DNA of 64,000 nucleotides from contig CM036215.1 in the NCBI GenBank assembly GCA_020631735.1, positions 11,682,346 to 11,746,345 on the forward strand, written 5' to 3'. The notes below the pieces were generated by a model, which was given only the letters and a program-made list of their open reading frames with translations, searched no databases and was not told where the DNA came from. Positions within the stretch are counted from its first letter, which is position 1. The number at the start of each line of letters is the position of its first letter. Origin of the DNA: Saccharum officinarum. Lineage: Eukaryota; Streptophyta; Magnoliopsida; Poales; Poaceae. Both the position numbers and the translations under genes were made by a program. Below are positions 1-10,898 of the stretch, piece by piece.

Positions 1-569
1 AACACATACAAAGTCAACGGTGATGATCGACGTATATAGGGGTCGGCGGTGATGGGCGTCCGGAGGCGGTGATGACGAGGGCGGCGTCGGTGGCTGGGCC
101 GGGGTGGAGTTGGGGCCGGGTGGCGTCGGTGGCGGCGCGAGCATCGTGGCCGGCCGGGCCGGGGTGGAGTCATCAGGGTCGGGCGGCGTCAGGGGTGGTG
201 GGGCATCGGGGCACCGTGCCGGGGTGGTCGGGGGTGGCGCGTCGGCGAGCGCGTGGCGTCGGAGGCATGCGGCGTCAGGGCGGCGTCGGGGGCAGCCGGG
301 CCGGGTGGAGTCGTCAGGGCCGGGCGGCGTCAAGGGCGGTGGGGCGTCGGGGCGCCGTGCCAGGGTGGTCGGGGCAGCGCGTTGGCGAGCGCGTGGCGTC
401 GGGGGCGTGCGGCGTCGGGGCGGCGTCGGGCGTGCGGGCGCTCGCGAGGTGCAGCGTCGGCGGCGGATCGGACGAGCGGCGGCGGGGCTCTGTTAGGGCT
501 TGGCTCGACGAATTCGACGAAGTGGCGAGGAGGAAGAAAAGGGGCTAGGACGCTGCGGATATATAAAGG
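1..569. repeat. GC-rich degenerate tandem repeat block
   Basis: This stretch is extremely GC-rich and made of imperfect direct repeats. A unit of about 143 bp beginning GGGCCGGGGTGGAG starts near 155 and again near 298, with a weaker partial copy near 97. Open frames exist on both strands only because stops are rare at this composition; their translations are low-complexity Arg/Gly/Ala/Ser and match nothing I recognise. It abuts CACTA-type subterminal repeats at 570-730, so it is probably part of, or immediately outside, that transposon end. The window starts inside it. Confidence 0.55.
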
Positions 570-730
570 GCAGGACTTTTTAGTCCCGGGCGTTACCACC
601 AGCCGGGACTAAAGGGCCCTGTTAGCGCCCGGGACTAAAGGTCGCACCTTTAGTCCCGGCTGGTGGTGCAGCCCAGGACTAAACCTTTAGTCCCAGGCGT
701 TAATAGGGCCCGGGACTAAAGGTGTTTTGG
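570..730. repeat. CACTA-type subterminal inverted repeats
   Basis: Seven copies of the motif TTTAGTCCCGG or its reverse complement CCGGGACTAAA are packed into about 150 bp (near 580, 603, 629, 647, 672, 685 and 709), in both orientations, so the segment can fold into several hairpins. This motif is familiar from the subterminal regions of grass CACTA (En/Spm) transposons and their MITE derivatives. Such repeats are known binding sites for the element's second protein (TnpA in maize Spm). The terminal CACTA itself was not located and may lie left of the window. Confidence 0.65.
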
Positions 731-1148
731 CAGTTTCACTGCCCGCCAATTCATTTGGATTTTAATATATTTCTTTTTATACAAATGATAAAAGGCTTGT
801 TAATTGCACAGAAAATTAAATACAAGGCATAAAAGTGTTTTTAAAAAATATAGATTCTATTTTGCTTTATTGCACATAGGAAAATTATGTGACCTAAAGT
901 TTTAATTTTTTTATAAGTATTAAAACACAATGTAGTGTTTAAATTGCTATTTCGATAATGCAAAAATATAGTGTTTAATTAAATTCAAAAAACTCTTGTG
1001 TTTCGACTGGAAATTTGTTTTCACATCATTTCAATGTGACATAATCCCACTATCAAACATAAATTCACAATTATTACATAATATCTCTAATACACACTAT
1101 TGAACATCAATATATATATCAAGCGGGCACAATAGTGAACTTCTTGAC

Positions 1149-1673
1149 TTATGTTCCTTGGTTATGATCGCGTCGTAACCATGGAGTGTTCTCATCATTT
1201 AGCTGGATGCTTGGGTCTTTGTTCACTGTGAAGGGTGAAATTCGGTCATCCTTTTCATAATCTTCTGACATGTCTGACTTGTCTTCGATTCCGACGATGT
1301 TTCTTTTCCCTGAAAGAACTATGTGGTGCTTTGGCTCATCATTGATTGGGTGGTTGTCGTTTTTCGCTCTCTTTGGTTTTGTACACATGTCCTTGACATA
1401 GAACACCTGAGTCACATCCTTGGCAAGGACGAACGGTTCGTCTTTGTACCCAATATTATTGAGGTCCACTGTTGTCATTCCATACTGGTTGTCGACTGCT
1501 ATGCCGCCTCCAGTAGTCTTTACCCACTGACACTTGAACAAAGGTACCTTAAAAGTAGGTGCATAGTCTAGTTCACATATCTCCTCTATGCGGCCATAGT
1601 ATGTTTGCTTGTTCCCACTAGGGTCGGTGGCATCTATGCGGATACCACTGTTCTGGTTGGTGCTCCTTTTATC
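1149..1673 (-). pseudogene. CACTA transposase C-terminal region (DUF4216-like)
   Basis: The minus-strand translation of 1541-1149 begins with a segment reading MFKCQWVKTTGG, then 'VDLNNIGYKDEPFVLAKDVTQVFYVKDM'-type residues, which is the DUF4216 region that follows the TNP2 core in grass CACTA proteins. It ends in an acidic stretch. It is offset from the upstream core ORF and joins it only across frame changes near 1560-1680. Its role in transposition is not established. It is a fossil of one protein together with the 1674-4505 blocks. Confidence 0.6.
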
Positions 1674-3537
1674 TTATGCTACTGTGTAAAATGTATTCCT
1701 ATTTATCTTGTACCCTTTGTATGTGTGGATATACCACGATGGCTGCCTAGCCAACAAATACAGCTGCTCATCAATACTCTCATCACCCTGACATTCTTTT
1801 CGCAACCAGTCGCTGAAAGTTTCCATGTGCTGACGTGTAATCCATGCTTCAGACTTCCCTAGGAACTCGGATCGGAGGAGGTTCTTATGTGTCTCGATAT
1901 ACAGATCTACTAAGGAGGAGTTCTGTAGAATTGTGTAGTGTGCTTTATTGAAATAATCATCACCCTTACCATTATATGTTTCCTTCCCTAGTGTCCCCTT
2001 TCCACTTAGTCTCCCCTCGTGTCGCGATTCAGGAACACCAATCGGGTTAATATCGGGAATAAAGTCAACACAAAACTCAATGACCTCCTCTGTTTCGTAG
2101 CCCTTGGCGATGCTTCCTTCTGGCCGAGCACGGTTGTGAACATATTTCTGCAGAATTCCCATAAACCTCTCAAAGGGGAACATGTTGTGTAGGAACACAG
2201 GACCGAGAATAGTAATCTCCTTGACCAGATGAACTAGGAGGTGTGTCATGATATCAAAGAAGGAAGGAGGGAACACCAACTCAAAGCTGACAAGACATTG
2301 AACCACATCATTATGTAGTTTCGCTAGATCTGTTGGATCGATTGCCTTCTGAGAAATTACATTGAGGAATGCACATAGCTTTATGGTGGCTAGACGTACA
2401 TTTGGCGGTAGAATTCCTCTTAATGCAACTGGAAGCAATTGAGTCATGAGCACGTGGCAGTCATGGGACTTTAAGTGTCCAAATTTCTTCTCTGGCATAT
2501 TTATTATACCCTTTATATTTGAGGAGAATCCAGACGGTACCTTGATACTATCTAGGCATTCAAACAAGCTGTCCTTCTCTTCTTTGCTAAGAGTGTAGCT
2601 GGCAGGACTTAAGTAATGGCGTCCATCATCTGTCTTCTCTGGATGCAGGTTGTCTCGTTCTTTCAAACACCGCAGGTCCTGTCGTGCTTCAATTGTGTCC
2701 TTAGGCTTCCCATACACGCCCATGAAGCCTAGCAGGTTCACACAAAGATTCTTCGTCAGGTGCATCACGTCGATCGTGCTGCGGACCTCTAGGACTTGCC
2801 AATAGGGTAGCTCCCAAAATATGGACTTCTTCTTCCACATGGGTGCATGACCGTTGGCATCCTTCGAAATAGGTTGGCTGCCAGGTCTCTTTCCAAAGAT
2901 TACTTTCACATCATTGACCATATCGAGGACGTCCTCACCAGTTCGGTTGCGAGGCTTAGTCTGGTGGTCTGCCTTACCTTTAAAATGCTTGCCTTTCTTT
3001 CTTACGGGGTGATTTACAGGAAGAAATCGTCGATGCCCAAGGTACACGGCCTTGCGACACTTTTTCAAGAATATACCTTTCATGTCACCAAAACAGTGTG
3101 TGCATGCATTATATCCCTTGTTTGATTGTCCTGAAAGATTACTTAGAGCTGGCCAATCATTGATTGTTACGAACAACAATGCTCGCAGGTCAAAGTGCTC
3201 TTGTTTGTGCTCATCCTACACACGTACACCTGTTTTGTTCCACAAAAGTAGAAGTTCTTCAACTAGTGGCCTCAGGTACACATCGATGTCGTTGCTAGGT
3301 TGCTTTGGGCCTTGGATGAGCACCGGCATCATAATAAACTTACGCTTCATGCATAACCAGGGAGGAAGGTTGTTGATACAGAGTAACAGGACAAGTGTTG
3401 TGACTACTGCTCTGCTTTCCGAAAGGATTCAGACCATCCGTACTTAAAGCAAACCTTAAGTTTCTTGCGTCACTTGCAAACTCAGGGAATTCTCTATCGA
3501 TTGCTCTCCACTGGGACCCATCAGCAGGGTGTCTCAA
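1674..3537 (-). pseudogene. CACTA TNP2 transposase core (Transposase_21)
   Basis: The largest intact block is a 501-residue minus-strand frame (3179-1674). It carries residues typical of the TNP2 family: the 'INDWPALSNLSGQSNKGY' segment with the Cys/His cluster that follows, 'VMHLTKNLCVNLLGF', 'SHDCHVLMTQLLPVALRGILP' and 'FPFERFMGILQKYVHNRARPEGSIAKGY' (the last two within DUF4218). A further piece at 3537-3340, including 'DREFPEFASDARNLRFALSTDG', is the family's sequence immediately upstream but sits in another frame. TNP2 is the catalytic RNase-H-fold transposase that cuts the element ends. Frameshifts near 3180-3400 and several stops make it non-functional. Confidence 0.85.
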
Positions 3538-3834
3538 TATATTGTCTACCTTACGGTCTTCTTTGTGTTATCGCAACAACTTTGCATGGTCTCTGTTTCT
3601 GAAAAGTCGTTTCAAGCGTGGTATTATAGGAGCATACCACATAACCTTGGCAGGGATTTTCTTCTTGGGACGTTCGTCCTCAACATCACCAGGGTCATCT
3701 CGCCTGATCTTATACCGCGACGCGTGACATACAGGGCATGCATCCAACTTCTCATACTCCGTGCCACGGTAGAGGATGTAGTCATTAGGACATGCATGTA
3801 TCTTCTGGATTTCTAATCATAAAGGGCAGACTAC

Positions 3835-4505
3835 CTATTTTGCTTCATACGTAGTGCTGGGCAATTCGTTATCCTTCAGAAGCATCTTCTTTTGGATTTT
3901 TAGTAACTCCGTGAATCCCTTGTCAGATACACCATTCTTTGTCTTCCATTGTAGCAATTCCAATGTGGTACCCAACTTTTTCTGTCCCGCATCACAAGTT
4001 GGGTATAGCAATTTCTTGTGATCCTCTAGTATGCGGTCAAACTTGATCTTCTCCTTTTTACTTTCGCATTCTCTTTGTGCGTCACGAATGGTCTGACCAA
4101 GATCATCAACGGGCTCCTCCTCTGCCCCTACGTCTTCTTCCACGGGCTCCTCCTCTGCCCTACCTCTTCTTCAGCTTCCCCCATTGCAGTATCATTGAAG
4201 GCACCATATTCAGCAAAAATGTCATCATCGCCCCATTGTTCTTCTTCACCTTCTTCCATTACAACTCCGGTTTCTTCATGCTTCGTCCAACAAATATAGT
4301 TTGGCATAAAACCCGACTTGAACAAGTGTGAATGAAGAGTCTTTGAGTTAGCATATTCCATCGTATTCTTACATATGGCACATGGGCAGCACATGAAACC
4401 ATCGCATTTGTTTGCCTCGGCCGCATGTAACAAAGAATGCACACTGTCTATGAACTCTTGGGAGCGACGATCAGCATTGTACATCCAATGCCAACTCATC
4501 TGCAT
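3835..4505 (-). pseudogene. CACTA transposase N-terminal region
   Basis: Two overlapping frames complete the transposase upstream of the core. Frame 4505-4128 carries the transposase-associated domain, with 'FIDSVHSLLHAAEANK' and a Cys cluster (CCPCAICKN) followed by a conserved His-Phe segment. Frame 4143-3835 carries the 'LYPTCDAGQKKLGTTLELLQWK' and 'LPSTTYEAK' segment that normally leads into the core. The next stretch towards the core contains stops near 3815-3835. This order matches full-length grass CACTA transposases, so these are the same broken gene. Confidence 0.7.
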
Positions 4506-4573
4506 TACATGTTAAAACCTAGAACATAATTAGCTAATTATACAACATGCATGCCACCACAAAAGCTATAAAT

Positions 4574-4842
4574 TTAAGAAAGCCTCGCTACAATATAGAC
4601 AATCCCAACTACCACTAAAAACACTAAAGCTAAAATGCACTTCAGCAGCATAAGGATTTCGCGACCAATCCCAACTAAAACAGACAGATCCTCCGTTTGT
4701 TCAATATCTTTGGGCTTCTTCGGCTGAATCACTGCCTCATTAGCCGCCATATCTGCCTGTTGTGCAAGATATTTTTGCACGAGTTCAACATATTCTTCCT
4801 CCCAGTATAAGCCTAAACATCCAGTGCCATCCCACTAAAATT
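4574..4842 (-). CDS. Small ORF with C-terminal membrane segment
   Basis: A minus-strand frame reads 'WEEEYVELVQKYL', a charged linker, then a strongly hydrophobic stretch (about 20 residues of Ile, Leu, Val and Ala) and a short end. A short acidic/aromatic segment followed by a single C-terminal membrane span is the layout I associate with GRF-type zinc-finger proteins common in grass transposon-rich DNA, but the zinc-binding part would have to lie upstream and is not visible. It could also be a chance frame. It lies just 5' of the CACTA transposase on the same strand. Confidence 0.25.
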
Positions 4843-4859
4843 AAAACAGAAAATTAGAA

Positions 4860-5930
4860 CTTTAATCACAACCATCATGAAAATAGGTATAAACTAACCA
4901 TAGTCATCAAATACGATAAAATAACTCACATTGCGATCCAGACACTGTTGCAATGCAGTCAGAGTCAAACAAATGTGTCGTGTCTAAACAAATTAACATA
5001 TATGCAACGAAACCTTTTAGAGTAGTCTACTGTTGTGCTCGCACGTAGACTTCGTTTTATTTCTTCGAGAGACCAAGCATACGTGTAATGGTCATATGAA
5101 GTGATTTTTTTAGAAAACTGGAGGGGTTTGCACCCCTACAGTGCTTTATTAAAAAAAAGAAGCAGTTCTGAAAGGAAATACAAAGCAACTAAACAACTAT
5201 ACAGCTAAAAGGGAAAGAAATTAGGGAACAAAAAGCTTGAAGTGACTTAATTTCCTGTCGATCTGTAATACTAGTGATATACTATATGAATTTAAATAGT
5301 GAACGGAGCGGATCGACCTTCAGTTTGCGAATCTCACTCTTTATTAGCTCGATCTGGAACCCAGAACCACATACAAAAGTACAAAAATGTGTGTGAGAGA
5401 GAGGCAGAGACCGCTCTGTGCGTTTTTGCACGGAGTTAATATGCACCTAATAATAAACAGGCAAATTTCTCATCCCCTATTTTTTCGTCTGGTCTTTCCC
5501 TAACTACTCGGCATCACTATTCTTAGTTTGGAATTGAAAAACCACTGCTCAACTCACTCTTCTTAGTTTAGAATTGAAAAAATTATTCGTATTGTCTCTT
5601 TATTATTAGGTATAGATTTACAACAGATATAGACAAGCCACCTAATTAAACCGAGTCAATCTCTCCTTGATTTTCCATACGGGATAATAGCCACCTAATT
5701 AAACCACGTCAATCTCTCCTTCATTTTCCATACGAGACAAATAATTTAGTGCATATATTATTTATTATGGGTCTTATTAGTGTTTAATTGAAGCACGGTT
5801 GAGCTAAGCCCAAGTATTCTGGCTCACGTACGCCGGGTAACATCCGTTTTAAAGAGGCAAAATTTCTCTCCTTAATTTTTTGGTCCAGCCCATCCATCCG
5901 TGTCCAACTCCGTAATAGGAGAACTCAAAC
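4860..5930. other. Gene-free AT-rich stretch
   Basis: No coding frame of note. It contains a line of the type GGAGGGGTTTGCACCCCTAC near 5123, a phrase common in grass repeats, next to an A-run near 5150, and a 53-bp direct duplication at 5637-5742. I could not assign the rest. Confidence 0.4.
5637..5742. repeat. 53-bp direct tandem duplication
   Basis: GCCACCTAATTAAACC followed by 'GTCAATCTCTCCTT' occurs at 5637 and again at 5690, a period of 53 bp with a few mismatches. It is non-coding. Confidence 0.7.
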
Positions 5931-6868
5931 AATCCACATTTTACAACCAAGATCCAATAATGAGCACAAGCTTACAATTCTTAGTCCATTTCATACAACA
6001 TATAGTCTCAGAAAGCATTTATTACAAAATCAGGGTTCAGATTGCGATAATTTAAACAACGAAAAATAAAATAAACATTTAGCGGAGCGAAATGAGAATT
6101 CGTCTGTGCCCACCAGAAGAATCCGCCACACAAGGCCTATCTGCTCAAGGTGCACCTGCAACAAGGGTAAAATAAACCCTGAGTACACAATGTACTCGCA
6201 AGACTTACCCGACTGGGAATATATTCCTAACTCTCAAGGATTATGCTAGGCTTTATGGCTTGTGGGTTTCTTGTTTGCGGAAAGCAGTACTAAGAGTGTG
6301 TCCTTAATTCCATAGATCTTTAGCAGCCATGTTTTAGTTGTTATCCAACATTCTATGTAAGCTCCTGTTCTATAATCAAGCAAGGGTTGAGCAATCAGAG
6401 TCATTTATCCATCTTTCATCTGGCCTTTCTTACTATGGTGCCAGAGCGTAGTCAAGCCATACTGTCACGTAGAAACGGTGATTCACGAATCAATATGCCT
6501 AGCTGGGTACCCCAAAAACACACGTCTCGCTTGCACCCCAGGCACAAGCGAGACCAACCCGTTCCACTCCTGCCACGGGTTCCAGGTCCCCGTCCAAACT
6601 TGGACTCCAAGCCCCCACACTTGAGGCCCGGCTTCAATGCGGTGCTTAGACCTCCACCTATCCCCGCCTCCAATCAGTCAGTCCGGAAAGAGCCGGAGCC
6701 CATGACAAGAGAGTAACAAGCCTTCCCGCTCCCATAAGCAAGTATGTATTCGGGATAATAAGTTTGTGACTTGACTAGGGTCCATGCAACGAAAGGTCCT
6801 TAATCGACGCGGATAGGGAAAACAGTGCAACCAAGTGATGCCCCGTGGCCGCGGGACACCACCTGTTA
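5930..6868 (-). mobile_element. Chromovirus-type LTR fragment
   Basis: This stretch shares with the 5' LTR of the chromovirus at 22864-26125 the block 'AAATAAACCCTGAGTAC..AATGTACTC' followed by 'GACTTACCCG' and 'AAGGATTATGC..GGCTT', in the same orientation (here near 6170-6260, there near 23285-23375). It ends CTGTTACA at 6868, the reverse complement of a TGTAACAG LTR start. It abuts the truncated 3' side of the Tat-lineage relic at 6895. The left boundary is not defined; no target duplication was found. Confidence 0.55.
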
Positions 6869-6894
6869 CACCCATCAATACCCAGACCACATCG

Positions 6895-9089
6895 CGAAGG
6901 TTTTTTCTAGGTCCACCACGAGTTGATCGGTCTGTTTGGACTTGACTACGATGTCATCTATGTAAGCCTCAATGGTTTGCCTGTTGAGGTCCCCAAAACA
7001 CTTGAGCATACACCGCTGGTATGTAGCTCCTGTGTTTTTTAGACCGAACGGCATCGTGACGTAGCAGAACGATTCGAACAGGGTGATGCAAGAGGTCGTG
7101 AGCTGGTCGAACTCTTTCATCGTGATCTGTTGGTACCCAGAGTACGCATCGAGGAAGTAGATGGTTTCGCACCCCGAGGTTGAGTCGACTACTTGGTCTA
7201 TACGCGACAAAGGAAACGAATCCTTCAGACATGCCTTATTGAGACTCGTATAATTAACACACATTCTCCATTTCCCATTCTTTTTTATACAAGAACAGGA
7301 TTGGCTAACCATTCAGGGTGATACACTTTCTTGATGAATTCGGCCACCAAAAGCTTCGCGGTCTCCTCGCCGATGGCCCTATGCTTCTCCTCGTTAAAGC
7401 GACGCAGGCGCTGCTTCATCGGCCTGGAGCCTAGCCTGATCTTCAAGGCATGCTCAGCGACTTCCCTCGGAATGCCTGGCATATCCGAGGGTTTTCCACG
7501 CAAATATGTCTTTGTTTGCGCGGAGGAAGTCGACGAGCGCGCTTTCCTATTTGGGGAGAGCGAGGTACCAACGCGCACCACCTTGCCCTCGGAGCTGCTG
7601 GGGTCTATGAGGACCTCCTTGGTGCCCTCTGTGGGCTCAAAAGACCCTGCCGATAGCTTGGAGTTGGGCGCTTCCTCGGTGATCCCCTTCTTGATGACTG
7701 CGAGCTCCTTAGAGGCGATAATCGTCGAGGCGAGCTCACAACTCAACTTCACAGTTGTAAGTGCGCTGGAAGGAGGTGCCGATAGTGATGACCCTGCGCG
7801 GGCACGACATCTTGAGCTTGAGGTAGGTGTAGTTGGGGACGGCCATGAACTTCGCATAGCACGGGTGTCCCAGAATGGTGAGGTAGCTTCCATGGAACCC
7901 AACCACCTCGAAGGTGAGGGTCTCCTTCTGATAGTTGGTTGGAGTCCCAAAGGTAACGGGCAGGTTGATCTGCCCGAGGGGTTTGGCCTGTTTCCCTGGC
8001 ATGATGCCATGGAAGGGCGCTCCGGTCAGTCGGACGCGCGACCGGCTGACGCCCATGCATCAAGCGTCTTGATGTACATGATGTTGAGGCCGCCGCCTCC
8101 ATCCATTAGTACCTTGGTAAGCCACTTCAGACCGATGATCGAATTGACCACAAGCGGGTACCTGCCCGGTTGTGAAATGCTCTCAGGGTGATTCGACCAA
8201 TCAAAGGTGATTGCGAATCCAGACCGTCGGAGGAAGGCGAGCGTGGTTGGCTCGGTTGCATAGACCTCACAGCACGTGAGCTTTTGATGACGCTTGGAGT
8301 CATAAGCTGCCGTCTCGCCAAAGATCATGAGGCAACCCTCGTCTTTGAGAAGTCGTTGTCCTTCTCCTCGGCGTCATCTTCCGTCGTCAGGTCAAACTTC
8401 TTCTTCTAGTCCCCCTTCTTGGAGCCACCAGACAAGAACCGCTTCATGAGGGAGCAGTACTTGTACAGGTGCTTGACAGGGAAGGCATGGTTCGGGGACA
8501 GCCCCTCGAGCATCTTCTCAAAGTGGTCAGGAGTGCCCTCGGTGGGGGTCTTCTTGCCCTTTCGCTCGGTAGCGGCCACGAGCGAGGCCCCGTGCCACTG
8601 CTTGTTCTTCTTCTTGATTGAATGGTTAGAGGCGCCTTCGTCGGTGTCCTCGTCCTGCTTCGCCTTGCCTCGAGGACGGTCGAAAATCGCCCCAACTGTC
8701 TCTTTGCTTGAGGCGTGGATGGTTGCGATGTCGAGGAGCTCCTTGGTGGTCCGCGGGCCCTTACACCCCAGCTTATGGACCAGGGACTCGTAGGTGGTCC
8801 TAGATAGGAAAGCCCCGATGATGTCAGCATCGGCGATGTCGGATACTTGTTGCACTACCTAGAGAAGCGCCAGATGTACTCGTGGAGAGTTTCTCCTAGC
8901 TTCTGTCGGCAATTCCTTAGGTCCTAGGGGTTCTCAAGGCGTGTGTAGGTGCCCTAGAAGTTTCCCACAAAGATCTCAGGTCCACCTAACTTTGAATCTT
9001 GTTGGGCAGAAGGTGCTCCAGCCATGCTCGCACCGAATCAGCCAGTAACAAGGGGAGGTTGCGGATAATGAAGGAATCACTGTCCGCGC
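6895..9089 (-). pseudogene. Tat-lineage gypsy relic: gag end, protease, reverse transcriptase
   Basis: Minus-strand frames in order give a gag C-terminal part (9089-8406, including 'ADSVRAWLEHLLPNK' near 9030 and a Lys/Arg-rich tail), the protease region (8328-8026, ending 'MDGGGGLNIMYIKTLDAW', where the usual Ser-Ser after Gly is changed), a linker (8010-7285), and a reverse transcriptase fragment (7312-6900) with 'FLDAYSGYQQI', 'MPFGLKNTGATYQRCM' and the catalytic-type box 'AYIDDIVVKSK'. These phrases are typical of the Tat lineage of Ty3/gypsy. The RT stops right after 'DLEKTF', so the rest of pol is missing. Several frame changes make it a relic. Its upstream gag continues at 10748-10898 and 13353-14700, separated by two LTR insertions. 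Confidence 0.8.
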
Positions 9090-10747
9090 TGTTGACGGTC
9101 ACTAACTACTATTATAAACCGCCAACCAAACATGAAAAAGGGCATATATCAATCTCCAACATAGAATTAGGGTTTAAACTGATAGAATTCCACATGTTTT
9201 GGTAAATCTGTGTTTCTGCAGGGGTTTATCAGGAAAAGGAGGCAAGATATCAAGGATGTCGGGGTAAAAAGCATATTCCACCGTGGACCCAAGTTAAGAA
9301 GGATCTAGAAGATGTGAGAAGGCGACCCACCGAAGGGGGCCTACCTGGCATAGACCTAGGTCGGCCGACTCCACCCCAGGTCGATCGACCTATGGGGTCT
9401 CCTGTCCGCCCCATGCTTCTACGTCGGTTCCTCCACCGTCTTAGGGTTTGCATTCTCACCGTTTATTCAAGTCGATTTGATCCGAGGGCTCCGGTTCATC
9501 CCACCGGGCTATATAAGCAAGGCCCTATCCCTTGGGGTTAGGCATAACCCAAGTCATTTGATGAAAACATCAGAGCCAAAAACCCTAGTTTTCTTAGAGC
9601 TTCACCAATTCTAGAGCATAGCTAACTAGGCAAGAAGTAGAGGGAGGCAAGCTTCGCTTGGATTCCAGATCGTGTCAAGAGCACGACTTTGGTAAAGCCT
9701 TCTGTAACCTCTCTCTTGTACCTTTCTATATATATTCTTGCTAGTTACAATAAATATGACATTGCTCTATATATTATATATGTTCTCAATTATATTGTTC
9801 ACTGTCTACTTTGATTATATGCCTAGTATAGTTAGAATGTCTTTATATTTAAACATAAGATCGTATAGCGCTTACTCTTTGACGTCATGGGTGAGTGGTG
9901 GTCAACATCGTGTAAGCATGGAGCTTAGACATTGTTTACCTGTGAATGCACCCTATATTCCGGGCCATGTGGTCGATCACAGAAGTGACACTCCCATTGA
10001 GTCCTTTGTAGTCCACTCCCCGAATATAGGACAAGTAAGACCTGGTTGCGAAGGAAGACTTGCTCTGTTCCTGATCTTCCTTAGTAATGTCCCTTATGTG
10101 TAGATATAAAGTATTCTTGCCATGATTGCTAAGTGTAATTGCACTAATCATAGTATACTCTGACATGTAATTAAGAATGACTTAAGAATATTCCTTTACT
10201 TTTACCTAAAACACGCTATTGCCTTAGAAGGGAGTGCTCTAGGTGAATTACACTATTTATGACTTGGCATTTATTATTCATTATACATTTATCTTGTGAC
10301 TTGTGACTTATCCCTGTTATGAGTGAATAGATTAGACATGGTTCACTCTCCATTGTATGTACATGTGATCATCACATTTTCTTTAAGTCATCCCTTCCCA
10401 GTGGTAAAATATAAATAACGATCCCTAGAATACTCCTAGGTAAAATGCTACAATGGTATAATTATTTGTGCGCTTGCGGATACTTTCTATTCTTATCTTT
10501 ATCTTCTTTAGTCACATGAAATAATAAGATAACTACTTAGTAGTAATGCTAGGTAGTACCTACAATCACTTTTAGCTCCAACACTAGGGATGATAACCTG
10601 GTACAAGTAAGCTAGAGGTGTAGGTAATTAATAGGTAGCTGCTAAAACAAGTGTCAAGTTAATAAATACCATTAAACATTTCTGGCGCTATTGCTAAGAA
10701 TAGAATCCAAACTCTAATCTTGGTAGTGACGCTAAGAAATGTCAACA
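9090..10747 (+). mobile_element. Solo LTR with 5-bp target duplication
   Basis: It starts TGTTGACGGTCAC and ends ATGTCAACA, giving the inverted ends TGTTGAC/GTCAACA. It is flanked by CGCGC (9085-9089) and CGTGC (10748-10752), a 5-bp target duplication differing by one C-to-T change. A promoter-like TATA (CTATATAAGCAAGG) lies near 9510, consistent with plus orientation. There is no internal domain, so it is a solo LTR left by LTR-LTR recombination. It interrupts a gag reading frame that resumes on both sides. Confidence 0.8.
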
Positions 10748-10898
10748 CGTGCTACCGGCTTGATAGGCGAGCCGATAATCCTCGAGCCACGAGCCGGGGT
10801 TCGTTTCCCCGGAGTACTTCAAGATGTTCATCGGTGGTCGATACCACGATGGGAAAGGTGCATTGAGGATGTGACGGCCGAAGACCTAAGGGCCCAGC
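10748..10898 (-). pseudogene. Gag fragment of the Tat-lineage relic
   Basis: The minus-strand translation contains 'VPFPSWYRPPMNILKYSGE' followed by 'NPGSWLEDYRLAYQAG', a typical Tat gag segment. It runs directly into 'DSDSFIIRNLPL' on the far side of the solo LTR at 9090-10747. It is the central scrap of the gag gene, caught between two LTR insertions. Confidence 0.75.

Larger units (their letters stand above)
570..4860 (-). mobile_element. Decayed CACTA (En/Spm) DNA transposon
   Basis: A minus-strand transposase gene with the domain order of plant CACTA elements (transposase-associated domain, TNP2/Transposase_21 core, C-terminal DUF4218 and DUF4216 regions) lies next to TTTAGTCCCGG subterminal repeats. 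Every block is broken by stops or frame changes, so the copy is dead. The AT-rich 730-1148 stretch between the C-terminal block and the subterminal repeats has no gene I can see. The right-hand terminus (5' side of the element) was not found. Confidence 0.75.

Noticed and set aside
69..612. Several overlapping open frames of 90-160 codons
   Set aside because: They arise from stop-poor GC-rich tandem repeats on both strands; the translations are low-complexity and frame-shifted versions of one another.
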